Shown: positions 1-7,234 of the stretch, one piece after another
Layout: the number at the start of each line of letters is the position of its first letter
Position numbering within the stretch: the first letter of the stretch is position 1
The notes under the pieces: model-generated
Told to the model about the DNA's origin: nothing
Seen by the model: only the letters and a program-made list of their open reading frames with translations
Database searches by the model: none
Source of the DNA: Candidatus Aminicenantota bacterium
GTDB taxonomy: Bacteria; Acidobacteriota; Aminicenantia; Aminicenantales; Aminicenantaceae
Reading direction: 5' to 3'
Assembly: GCA_016926925.1 (NCBI GenBank)
Contig: JAFGNQ010000331.1
Span: forward strand, 1-7,841
Length of the DNA: 7,841 bases
Made by a program: the position numbers and the translations under genes

Positions 1-1
1 A

Positions 2-1663
2 GAAAGGAAAAAATTCGATGTCCTCATCTTGAACGGGAGAATTCTGGATGGGACGTCAAATCCATGGGCGCAAGGTGACATTGGAATCATCGATGACGCC
101 ATCGCGGCGATGGGGGATCTTTCTGAAAAATCGGCAAAAATCACCATCGATGCAAATGGTTATTTCGTTTGCCCGGGATTCATCGACGTTCACACTCACT
201 GTGATAGAGGATTCGGTATCCCGGGAACCACCGAAAACATCAATTATGTCACCCAGGGCGTCACCACTGTAGTCACGGGCAATTGTGGTTCCGGCTCATA
301 TGATATAAAAAGCTTGAAGTCGGCTTGGGAAAAGACCGGAATCGGCACGAATGCCGTTGTATTGGTCGGTTTTGGGACAATCCGGGCCTCTGTCATGGGA
401 GTGGAAAACCGCAATCCCACGTCTTCAGAATTGGAACGGATGATCTCTCTCCTTCAAAAAGCGATGGAGGATGGAGCATGGGGTATGAGCACAGCGTTGC
501 CGTATATCCCGGACCGCTATGCCCGGACGGCGGAGGTCATCGCCATGGCAAAAGTCGTTGGCGATTGGGACGGAGTTTACAGCAGCCACATTCGAGACGA
601 AGGGGCGCACCTCCTCGATGCCCTAAATGAGCACATCATGATCGGGAAGGAAAGCGAAGCACGCGTCCATGTCTCTCATCTTAAAGCCGCGGGAACAAAC
701 AACTGGGGCTTAATGGAGGAAGCTGTCGGACTAATCGGGAAGGCCCGTTCGGAAGGGATAGAAATCACGGCGGACATGTACTCATACAATAGAGCATCCA
801 TTGTCCCATTCATGATGATATTCAACATCCCGGATGACTTGGAACCCTTCACCTCGATGAACAAAAGCATCGATTATTACTTCATTCTAAAAAGGTTGGG
901 CGTGACGATTGATGATTTTATTGCTTCCAGGGGAGAGCCTCCTCATGACCAAAATAGACTGATGAAAAACTATGCCAAGGAACTCGAAACAGCTCTGCTC
1001 GATCAAGAAAAAAAAGGGGAAATTAAAAAGCTGACATTGGAAGGCGCTCCCAACAAATTGAATTGGGTGCCGATATTCGGATGGGATAATTTCGTGATTA
1101 TCGATGCACCTAAGAATCCCAAATACAATGGACATGTTCTCTCCGAGATCGCCTCCGGGAAGCATATGGATCCTTTTGATTTTGCCGTTGATTTGTTCAT
1201 CGAGGAGAAAGACGGACTGACCCTTTCCGTATGTATCATGTCCGAAAAAGACATGGTATGCGCCGTACGACAAGATTGGCTGATGTTTTCCAGCGATGGG
1301 GGCGCTGCCCGCTATAATGTGGGGAGAGTCCATCCTCGCTATTACGGGAGTGCAGTCAGAGTGCTCAACAAATACGTGCGGGAAGAAAATATCATCCCTC
1401 TTAATACCGCAGTCAGAAAGATGACATCCCTTCCGGCACAACTTTTTCGAATAAAAAATCGGGGCGTTTTGAGACCGGGCTGCAAGGCGGACATTGTGAT
1501 CTTTGATCCTGATACCGTTCGAGACAATGCCACTTATGAAAATCCACATCAACTTGCAACAGGGATACAGTATGTGCTTATCAACGGAAAAATCAGCATT
1601 GATAAAGGCAAGTACAACCATGCCCTGAACGGCAAGGTTCTGCTAAGGAATGTCAACGACTGA
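2..1663 (+). CDS. N-acyl-D-amino-acid deacylase (D-aminoacylase), 5' partial
   Basis: Amidohydrolase-superfamily metal hydrolase expected to cleave N-acyl-D-amino acids into a carboxylate and a free D-amino acid. The frame is open to the left edge: codons from position 2 read ERKKFDVLILNGRILDG, the usual first strand of the family's small beta domain. A TTG at 29 would cut that strand, so the true start, and any signal peptide, lie upstream of the window. Metal-site residues expected for D-aminoacylases are all visible: the HTH pair (codons 191-199) in a CPGFIDVHTH motif, Cys (284) in GNCGSG, His (587) in SSHIRDEG, His (677) in VSHLK, and the catalytic-type Asp (1295) in SSDGG. The C-terminal RPGCKADIVIFDP motif is also typical. 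About 206 residues separate the last His from the Asp, more than I recall for the Alcaligenes enzyme (about 116). It is a close paralogue of the next gene, 37 bp downstream. The family call is firm; substrate specificity (D-aminoacylase, D-glutamate deacylase or related) is not determined. Confidence 0.92.
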   Translation, partial: ERKKFDVLILNGRILDGTSNPWAQGDIGIIDDAIAAMGDLSEKSAKITIDANGYFVCPGFIDVHTHCDRGFGIPGTTENINYVTQGVTTVVTGNCGSGSYDIKSLKSAWEKTGIGTNAVVLVGFGTIRASVMGVENRNPTSSELERMISLLQKAMEDGAWGMSTALPYIPDRYARTAEVIAMAKVVGDWDGVYSSHIRDEGAHLLDALNEHIMIGKESEARVHVSHLKAAGTNNWGLMEEAVGLIGKARSEGIEITADMYSYNRASIVPFMMIFNIPDDLEPFTSMNKSIDYYFILKRLGVTIDDFIASRGEPPHDQNRLMKNYAKELETALLDQEKKGEIKKLTLEGAPNKLNWVPIFGWDNFVIIDAPKNPKYNGHVLSEIASGKHMDPFDFAVDLFIEEKDGLTLSVCIMSEKDMVCAVRQDWLMFSSDGGAARYNVGRVHPRYYGSAVRVLNKYVREENIIPLNTAVRKMTSLPAQLFRIKNRGVLRPGCKADIVIFDPDTVRDNATYENPHQLATGIQYVLINGKISIDKGKYNHALNGKVLLRNVND

Positions 1664-1690
1664 TGGAACGCTGGATCCCTTTTTTATCGC

Positions 1691-1694
1691 GGGA
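1691..1694 (+). promoter_or_regulatory. Weak ribosome binding site favouring start at 1701
   Basis: GGGA lies six bases before ATG 1701. It is the only reasonably spaced Shine-Dalgarno-like match among the three candidate starts (1650, 1701, 1764) of the second deacylase, so it is used here to decide the start. The match is short and could be chance. Confidence 0.4.
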
Positions 1695-1700
1695 CAGCGA

Positions 1701-3497
1701 ATGAAACAAGGCAGGATATACACTTGTTTGGTATTCCTACACTTATTATCAAGTTCTCTTCTAATGAGGCAAAATTTTGATTTCGACCTCATAATCAAGA
1801 ACGCAAAAATTATCGATGGGACCGGAAACCCTTGGTATTACGCCGATATTGGAATTTGTGGCGACACGATTGTAAAAATCGGTGATCTCCAGAAAAACAC
1901 CTCTCATAGAGCTATTAATGCCGGAAGAAGAATTGTTTGCCCCGGTTTTATCGATGTCCACACCCACTGTGACCGGGGGCTGGGGAAAAATGAAACAACC
2001 GCAAACATCAACTACCTATCCCAGGGAGTTACAACCGTTGTCGCGGGGAATTGCGGCTCCGGAGCTTTCCGGATTCGTAAGACCAGAAAACAGTGGAAAA
2101 AGACTGGCATTGGAACGAACGTCGTGATGCAAGTCGGCTACGGCACGATTCGAGCCGAGGTTATGGGGCTCCTCACCCGAACTCCTACCAAAAAAGAAGC
2201 CGCGCGGATGAAAGCAATTTTAGAACAAGCAATGAAGGAGGGTGCTTGGGGCTTGAGTGCGGCTTTTCAGTATATTCCCGATCGATATGCCGCGACCGAA
2301 GAAGTGATGGAACTGGTCAATGTCGTTGCTGAATCCGGCGGTGTTTTCAGCTGTCATCTTCGGAGCGAAGGAGCTGAATTGATCGAGGCCGTAAACGAGG
2401 CGATTCGGATCGGAGAACAAACCGGAGTCAAGATTAATATCTCTCATCTGAAAGTTTCCGGAAAAGATAATTGGGGGTCGCTCAAAATCGCCGCGGCCTT
2501 GATTTCCGCAGCCAGGGAACGGGGGATCCGTATAAGCGCCGACCTTTTTACTTATCCTCAATGTGTTTATTCACCTCTTGTGATGATTTTCAATATCCCG
2601 GACAACATGCCGCCGCTGGAGAATGTAGAGCGAATCATAGACTACCACTATGTCGCGAAGAGGGTGGGAATATCCGTCGATGATTATTTTAAATCCGGAA
2701 GCGAAAAACCGATCCTATCATCATCCCCTCTGGATCAGTATTGCGAAGCGCTTAGGAATGCTCTCAAAGACTATTCGAAAAGAAAGCGGATACAGGAACT
2801 GACACAGGAAGGAGCGCCGGACAAGCTCAATTGGGTTCCGATGTTCGGTTGGTCCAGTTTCACTATCGTTGAGTCGAAGAATCCAGAGCTGCAAGGCCGT
2901 ACCATTGCCGACATCGCACGGGAATATGAAAAGACCCCTTTTGACCTTGCCGTCGAAATGTTGAACGACGAAAAAAACGATCTCATCATCTCTGTTTTTA
3001 CAATGTCGGAGGAAGAAATCGCATCTGTTATTAAAAACGACTACATGATGGTGGGCAGCGACGGAGGCGCCGCCGCATTTCGACCGGGGACAAAGGGGCA
3101 TCCCGGTCTCTTCGGAACTTTCCCGAGAGTCCTACGAAAATTCGTCAGGGAAGAAAAACTTCTTACCCTGGAAGACGCTGTTCGGATGATAACCTCGCTT
3201 CCGGCTCAATTTCTCGGACTCAGAGACCGGGGATTGATCCGGGAGGGATATAAAGCCGACCTGGTCGTATTCGATCCAAATGAGGTTCAAGATAACTCAA
3301 CCTATTCGAATTCTCATCAACTGAGTACAGGATTCGAATATATTATCCTGAACGGTAGAATCTGCCTCGAAAGAGGCAGCTACAATAACACTCTCAATGG
3401 AAGGGTTTTGCTCCAAACCTCGAATGGATCTTTAAATAGAAAAAATGCAGAAAATCGAAGCAGAAAAAAATTTTTCCAAGGAGAAATGATCAAATGA
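1701..3497 (+). CDS. N-acyl-D-amino-acid deacylase paralogue with leader-like N-terminus
   Basis: Second amidohydrolase of the D-aminoacylase family, 598 residues from the chosen start. It matches its upstream neighbour along its whole length, at roughly half identical residues by eye, indicating tandem duplication. Metal and catalytic residues are intact: H87 and H89 (VHTHCDRG), C118 (GNCGSG), H219 (SCHLRSEG), H249 (ISHLK) and D454 (GSDGG). Start choice: ATG 1701 has GGGA six bases upstream and adds a basic-then-hydrophobic segment (residues 5-21) resembling a signal peptide, although no clean cleavage site is visible. ATG 1650 overlaps gene 1 and has AAGGA directly abutting it, which is too close to act. 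ATG 1764 begins right at the enzyme fold but has no ribosome site. Past the family's usual KADLVVFDP motif (near residue 520) lies a tail ending in a basic, asparagine-rich stretch. The stop overlaps the next start by ATGA, so the two are probably translationally coupled. Family is firm; export and exact start are uncertain. Confidence 0.9.
   Translation: MKQGRIYTCLVFLHLLSSSLLMRQNFDFDLIIKNAKIIDGTGNPWYYADIGICGDTIVKIGDLQKNTSHRAINAGRRIVCPGFIDVHTHCDRGLGKNETTANINYLSQGVTTVVAGNCGSGAFRIRKTRKQWKKTGIGTNVVMQVGYGTIRAEVMGLLTRTPTKKEAARMKAILEQAMKEGAWGLSAAFQYIPDRYAATEEVMELVNVVAESGGVFSCHLRSEGAELIEAVNEAIRIGEQTGVKINISHLKVSGKDNWGSLKIAAALISAARERGIRISADLFTYPQCVYSPLVMIFNIPDNMPPLENVERIIDYHYVAKRVGISVDDYFKSGSEKPILSSSPLDQYCEALRNALKDYSKRKRIQELTQEGAPDKLNWVPMFGWSSFTIVESKNPELQGRTIADIAREYEKTPFDLAVEMLNDEKNDLIISVFTMSEEEIASVIKNDYMMVGSDGGAAAFRPGTKGHPGLFGTFPRVLRKFVREEKLLTLEDAVRMITSLPAQFLGLRDRGLIREGYKADLVVFDPNEVQDNSTYSNSHQLSTGFEYIILNGRICLERGSYNNTLNGRVLLQTSNGSLNRKNAENRSRKKFFQGEMIK
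3478..3483 (+). promoter_or_regulatory. Strong ribosome binding site (AAGGAG) inside the end of gene 2
   Basis: AAGGAG ends ten bases before ATG 3494 and lies within the last codons of the second deacylase. With the ATGA stop/start overlap it supports translation of the GH172-type gene by ribosomes finishing gene 2, and fixes its start at 3494. Confidence 0.7.
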
Positions 3498-5149
3498 AAA
3501 AACTCATCCGAATTCTTGGGTGCATTGTTGCTTTGCTGTTTATAAGCGCTGAAAAACCATTGTTTCAAGAGCTGGACTCACTTTCCATAAAGGTGCATGG
3601 CAGATCTATGCGGGCATCCAGCGGGAACATCCAATACAACCGGGACGCCATCCCAATCGAGGCGGGAGAAACCAAAATTCTCGGGGTTTTGGAGGGTCCG
3701 GGGAAAGTCGCCCACATCTGGATGACGATATTCTCCCAGGACCTGCGCTATCCCCGTTCGATAGTTTTAAGGATTTACTGGGATGGGTCGAAGATCCCGT
3801 CCGTTGAGACGCCTGTCGGAGATTTTTTCGGCTGCGGCAACGGGATGAAGGCCAATATCAATTCGCTTCCAGTGAAGGTGCACTCATACGGGAGGGCATA
3901 TAACTGCTACTGGGTGATGCCATTTCAAAAAGAAGCTAAAATCACATTGACAAACGAATCGGATAAAAGAGCTCCCTCTATTTTTTACATGATCGATTGG
4001 CAAAAACTCGAAAAAGTTCCAGATGACATGATGTATTTTCATGCACGCTATCATCAAGAATATCCAGTCCCGGTCGGTGAACCATATGTAGTGTTCAAAG
4101 GGATGGGATCCGGGCACTATGTAGGGACGGTCCTCTCCTCTCAGGCTGCCTTGGGGCATTGGATCGGGGAAGGGGACGATTTTTGGTATATAGACGGAGA
4201 GGAAGTTCCATCTCTTGTCGGATGCGGAACCGAGGATTATTTTAACGACGCATGGAATATGCGCGTTCATTCGGGGATGTACACCGGTTGTACCGTATTC
4301 GAGCCCCGGTGCACAGACGCCAGAATTACAGCCTACAGGTGGCACATTCCAGATCCCGTTATCTTCTCCGAGTCATTGAAGCTGACCATCGAACGCAAAG
4401 GATTCATCATAGACGAGGCGGGGAACACACTCGACAGTTTCAAGCCGCGGCCGGATAAATGGTCATCCGTCAGCTTCTGGTATCAAAACACTATAGCTGA
4501 GCCGTGGTGCGAATTCCCCCCACTCGAGCAGCGGGTGGATCCTGAAGTGTTTTACCATCTTCCAAAGATTATCAACATGATCAAGCACTCCGATCAAGTG
4601 GTTCTGGAGGAATTGACCTATAACCGGCCTTGTTTCGATCGTCAAGGTCTGCTGGTTAAGAACGATGCCGTAGGATCATGGATTGAGATCCCTTTCCAAA
4701 TAATAGAAAAGGGCCTGCATGTGCTGTCAATTTTCCAATTATTGCGGGAGGACAATGGAATCTGGAAGGTGTACATTGACGACAAGGAGATCTACGAAGC
4801 CGGTGAATCTCAGATCCCGGGAGGCTACCAGCCGTTTTTAGCAAAAGGATTTCCTCCCGACAAAATCAATAATACCCTGGATTTTTTTAATATTTACCGG
4901 TTCAATGAACATGAGGACATCTCATACGGCCAAAACCTGGAACGAAGAATTGGCCTGTTTGATTTTGAACCGGGAGAACACCGTTTGAAGCTGGTCTGTG
5001 TGGGCGCCAACCCACTCGCCGTTCATCCTCTAACCAGAAAGCCGTTCTACAATCTCACGGCAGATATTCTTTCCGTACGGAAGATTCCTTTCGATGATGT
5101 CGGTCAATGGATCGATAAAATGTTGGAGATGGAAAATAGGAAGAAATGA
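3494..5149 (+). CDS. Secreted DUF2961 / GH172-type glycoside hydrolase
   Basis: 551-residue exported protein of the DUF2961 family, now glycoside hydrolase family 172. Characterised members act on alpha-D-fructofuranosides or alpha-D-arabinofuranosides and form trimers of a double jelly roll. Signal peptide: basic MKKLIR, hydrophobic core 11-18, plausible cleavage after A19 (ISA|E). C10 precedes the hydrophobic core, so it is not a lipobox. Family landmarks run in order: EGPG with HIWMT (67-78), YWDG with the ETPVGDFFG block (95-113), GRAYNCYW and MPF (133-144), WIGEGDD with IDGEEVPS (223-240), GTEDYF (245-250; E247 is a likely catalytic glutamate) and YRWHIPDP (281-288). Residues from about 385 to 535 form an extra beta-rich region (for example KVYIDDKEIYEAGE), probably an accessory sandwich domain common in longer DUF2961 proteins. 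The strong ribosome site and ATGA overlap with the deacylase imply co-expression. Family call is confident; which furanoside is cleaved cannot be read from sequence. Confidence 0.9.
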   Translation: MKKLIRILGCIVALLFISAEKPLFQELDSLSIKVHGRSMRASSGNIQYNRDAIPIEAGETKILGVLEGPGKVAHIWMTIFSQDLRYPRSIVLRIYWDGSKIPSVETPVGDFFGCGNGMKANINSLPVKVHSYGRAYNCYWVMPFQKEAKITLTNESDKRAPSIFYMIDWQKLEKVPDDMMYFHARYHQEYPVPVGEPYVVFKGMGSGHYVGTVLSSQAALGHWIGEGDDFWYIDGEEVPSLVGCGTEDYFNDAWNMRVHSGMYTGCTVFEPRCTDARITAYRWHIPDPVIFSESLKLTIERKGFIIDEAGNTLDSFKPRPDKWSSVSFWYQNTIAEPWCEFPPLEQRVDPEVFYHLPKIINMIKHSDQVVLEELTYNRPCFDRQGLLVKNDAVGSWIEIPFQIIEKGLHVLSIFQLLREDNGIWKVYIDDKEIYEAGESQIPGGYQPFLAKGFPPDKINNTLDFFNIYRFNEHEDISYGQNLERRIGLFDFEPGEHRLKLVCVGANPLAVHPLTRKPFYNLTADILSVRKIPFDDVGQWIDKMLEMENRKK

Positions 5150-5277
5150 ATCCATCCGGCAAGAATCTGGGGGAAAATGGCGCATCGAGGCTTATTGGCC
5201 AAGGTCTTGAATATTAGGGACAAACCGCAATTCATTCAAAGCTGAATAGATTTTCGGCTCTATTCCAGGGTGACACA
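5150..5277 (+). other. Longest non-coding gap (128 bp) in the gene run
   Basis: No open frame, RNA gene or U-tailed terminator hairpin is seen here. It contains a palindromic TTGGCCAA (5195-5202) and a short hairpin, ATTCA-AAGC-TGAAT (5234-5247), neither followed by a T run. A TTGAAT at 5207 could be a -35-like hexamer, but no good -10 box sits at proper spacing. Other visible junctions in the window range from a 4-bp overlap to 37 bp, so a secondary promoter or regulatory site serving the peptidase gene is possible but not demonstrated. Confidence 0.35.
5267..5273 (+). promoter_or_regulatory. Ribosome binding site (AGGGTGA) of the M14 peptidase gene
   Basis: AGGGTGA lies four bases before ATG 5278. 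It supports this start, which also begins directly with an Arg-rich, hydrophobic signal peptide. Confidence 0.55.
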
Positions 5278-7212
5278 ATGAGAAGACGAGCGATATTCGT
5301 CACATTTTCACTTCTACTGTTTTCCAGCATTCTATTATCCTTTCAAGCAAACGACAAAAAATCGTCCGGGATTTATCACGTCGGCGGGCAAAGACATGGA
5401 CAGAGCTACTTTCCCCTTGTGGACTATATTGAAACACACCCAAAAGTATGGGGCGAGATGGATTTTGAACACTATCACAAAGACGATGAAGTTCACTTTT
5501 TCTTGAAAAAATGGGAAAAAGAGTATCCGGATTTGGTCGATTTGTATGCGGTTGGAAAAAGTTTTGAAGGCCGGGATATCTTGCAACTAACCATTTCCCA
5601 AAAAAAAACTGGGAATGATACGGACAAACCCGGTTATTACCTGGAGTCCAATCGGCATTCACAGGAAATCACTACGGCGGAATCCGTTATCTATTTCGTT
5701 TGGCACGTTTTATCCGAATATGGCAAAAACCCGGAAATCACAAAATTGCTCGACGAAACGGCATTGTATATTAGGATTCGGAACAATCCGGATGGAGCCT
5801 CATTCTATCTGAATACGGCACAAACCAACCGCAGCACAATTCGTCCTCACGACAGCGATCTCGACGGGATGTTGGATGAGGACCCCATGGAAGATCTGGA
5901 TGGGGACGGTCTCTGTTACCAAATGAGAAAAAAGCTCAGCTTCGGTCAAGGTGATTACATCATCGATCCGGAAGATCAATCAGGCCGCTTGATGAAACAG
6001 GTCGGTGAAAATAAGGGGGATTATAGAGTCTATAGTGAAGGCTGGGATAATGATCAGGACGGACGATACAATGAAGACGGAATAGGCGGCTTGGATCTCA
6101 ATCGCAACTATCCCGAGAATTGGCGTCCCGAGCCGGGCACGGAGCTTACCGGCCGCGGTTGGACCCAGATCGGAGCGGGAGCATATCCCTTATCCGAACC
6201 TGAAACTCGCAGCGTTGTTCTTTTTCTCTTACAGCACCCCAATATTGGGGCCGGGCAGAGCTTGGACACCAAAGGCCCGATGATTCTCCGCGGCCCCTCC
6301 ACAAGCCGGAGCGTTGAGTCCATTCCCCAAGGAGATCTGAAATATTTTCATTATTTTGACGATAGAGGCGGGGAAATCACGGGATACAGGATAAAAGGCG
6401 ACATATACTGGGATATTCCCAACCAAATGAAAGAAATATTCGATGGTATGAAAGGATTTGAGAAAAAGGGAAGCCCGCTTTTCGGACAACATCTTGAGTA
6501 TGGATATTTCCAGTTCGGAGCGCTTTGGTACGGAGACGAACTCTGGAGCGCTGGGAAAGTAATCGATTATAATGAGGATGGGGTTTATAGTCCCCTCGAA
6601 GTGCTCAAATGGAATGATGAAGCCTTGGAGGGAAAAGGCTTTAAAAATTGGAGGAGGTACGATCACGCCCAGTTGGGAGAAGTGGAGATTGGGGGATATA
6701 ACCCAAAATTTTTCTGGCAGAATCCTCCGCCGAAATTTTTAGAAGAATGGATAAAGAACGAGGCGATGTTCAACCTGCTACTAGCGAAATCACTTCCTCA
6801 TGTCAGAATCCTATCCACTAATACATCTCCTCTGGAAAACGAGAACAATGCTTTCAAGATAAAAGCCGTCTTCACCAATGACGGATTTTTACCGACGGCA
6901 TTGGAAATGGCCAAGCGGGTAAAAATCGTTAAACCCGACTTCGTAGAGATCGAAATCCTTGAGGGCAGAATTGAATTGCTCGAGGGCAGGGAGAAGTTGG
7001 AGCTGGGCTGGCTTCAGCCCCACGAAAAGAGAGAAGTATCGTGGCAAGTAAAGCTGAAGGACAAGGGAAAAAAGGAAGTTAGGATCTCAATCCATTCAAC
7101 CAGGGGGGGCGTTGATAGAAAAACAATAACATTGACGCCGGCCCGGATTCATGAGGGAAGTCTTTTGACCCACCTGGAACGGAAACCGCCTGGTTTAGCG
7201 GAAAAATACTAA
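5278..7212 (+). CDS. Secreted zinc carboxypeptidase, peptidase family M14
   Basis: 644-residue exported metallopeptidase expected to remove C-terminal residues from peptides. Signal peptide: RRR at 2-4, hydrophobic core about 6-21, cleavage probably near A24. M14 landmarks: zinc motif HSQE (H127, E130), NPDG (170-173), DLNRNYPENW (273-282) with N275 and R276 as the expected carboxylate-binding pair, PLSEPET (304-310), and DELW with E421 at the catalytic-Glu position. The third zinc ligand, normally His in an S-Y-H-like motif before G-MILR-P, appears here as D330 (QSLDTKGPMILRGP), an important oddity. Acidic loops resembling calcium sites occur at 192-212, 257-267 and 430-441, the last fitting an EF-hand loop (D430, N432, D434, G435, S438, E441). 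Residues about 505-620 form a beta-rich C-terminal domain with an FTNDGFLPT motif, as in long bacterial M14 proteins. The DUF917 gene follows 22 bp downstream. Family is firm; full activity is uncertain because of D330. Confidence 0.9.
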   Translation: MRRRAIFVTFSLLLFSSILLSFQANDKKSSGIYHVGGQRHGQSYFPLVDYIETHPKVWGEMDFEHYHKDDEVHFFLKKWEKEYPDLVDLYAVGKSFEGRDILQLTISQKKTGNDTDKPGYYLESNRHSQEITTAESVIYFVWHVLSEYGKNPEITKLLDETALYIRIRNNPDGASFYLNTAQTNRSTIRPHDSDLDGMLDEDPMEDLDGDGLCYQMRKKLSFGQGDYIIDPEDQSGRLMKQVGENKGDYRVYSEGWDNDQDGRYNEDGIGGLDLNRNYPENWRPEPGTELTGRGWTQIGAGAYPLSEPETRSVVLFLLQHPNIGAGQSLDTKGPMILRGPSTSRSVESIPQGDLKYFHYFDDRGGEITGYRIKGDIYWDIPNQMKEIFDGMKGFEKKGSPLFGQHLEYGYFQFGALWYGDELWSAGKVIDYNEDGVYSPLEVLKWNDEALEGKGFKNWRRYDHAQLGEVEIGGYNPKFFWQNPPPKFLEEWIKNEAMFNLLLAKSLPHVRILSTNTSPLENENNAFKIKAVFTNDGFLPTALEMAKRVKIVKPDFVEIEILEGRIELLEGREKLELGWLQPHEKREVSWQVKLKDKGKKEVRISIHSTRGGVDRKTITLTPARIHEGSLLTHLERKPPGLAEKY

Positions 7213-7224
7213 AATCTTTTTAAC

Positions 7225-7230
7225 GGGAGA
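7225..7230 (+). promoter_or_regulatory. Ribosome binding site (GGGAGA) of the DUF917 gene
   Basis: GGGAGA sits four bases before ATG 7235 in the 22-bp gap after the M14 gene. It decides this start, which is immediately followed by a signal-peptide-like sequence. Confidence 0.65.
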
Positions 7231-7234
7231 ATAA

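Noticed and set aside
29..31. TTG as the start codon of the first deacylase
   Set aside because: The frame continues upstream to the window edge and encodes the conserved first beta strand (KKFDVLIL), so the gene is truncated by the window rather than starting here.
887..1621. Long minus-strand open frame (about 244 codons) opposite the first deacylase
   Set aside because: It lies wholly inside a gene with intact catalytic motifs, has no recognisable domain, and is best explained as an antisense shadow of the coding frame.
3523..3525. Cys10 of the GH172-type protein as a lipobox cysteine
   Set aside because: The hydrophobic core of the signal peptide follows this Cys instead of preceding it, so lipoprotein processing there is not plausible.
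3884..4345. Minus-strand open frame of about 153 codons opposite the GH172-type gene
   Set aside because: Fully overlaps a confidently assigned gene, low-complexity composition and no family resemblance.
5234..5247. Short hairpin ATTCA-AAGC-TGAAT as a terminator
   Set aside because: The stem is only five mostly A-T pairs and no T run follows, so it does not look like an intrinsic terminator.
6961..6989. Direct repeat GAGGGCAG 21 bases apart, giving two LEGR units in the M14 C-terminal domain
   Set aside because: Only two short copies inside a coding beta-rich domain; likely chance or local codon similarity rather than a functional repeat.
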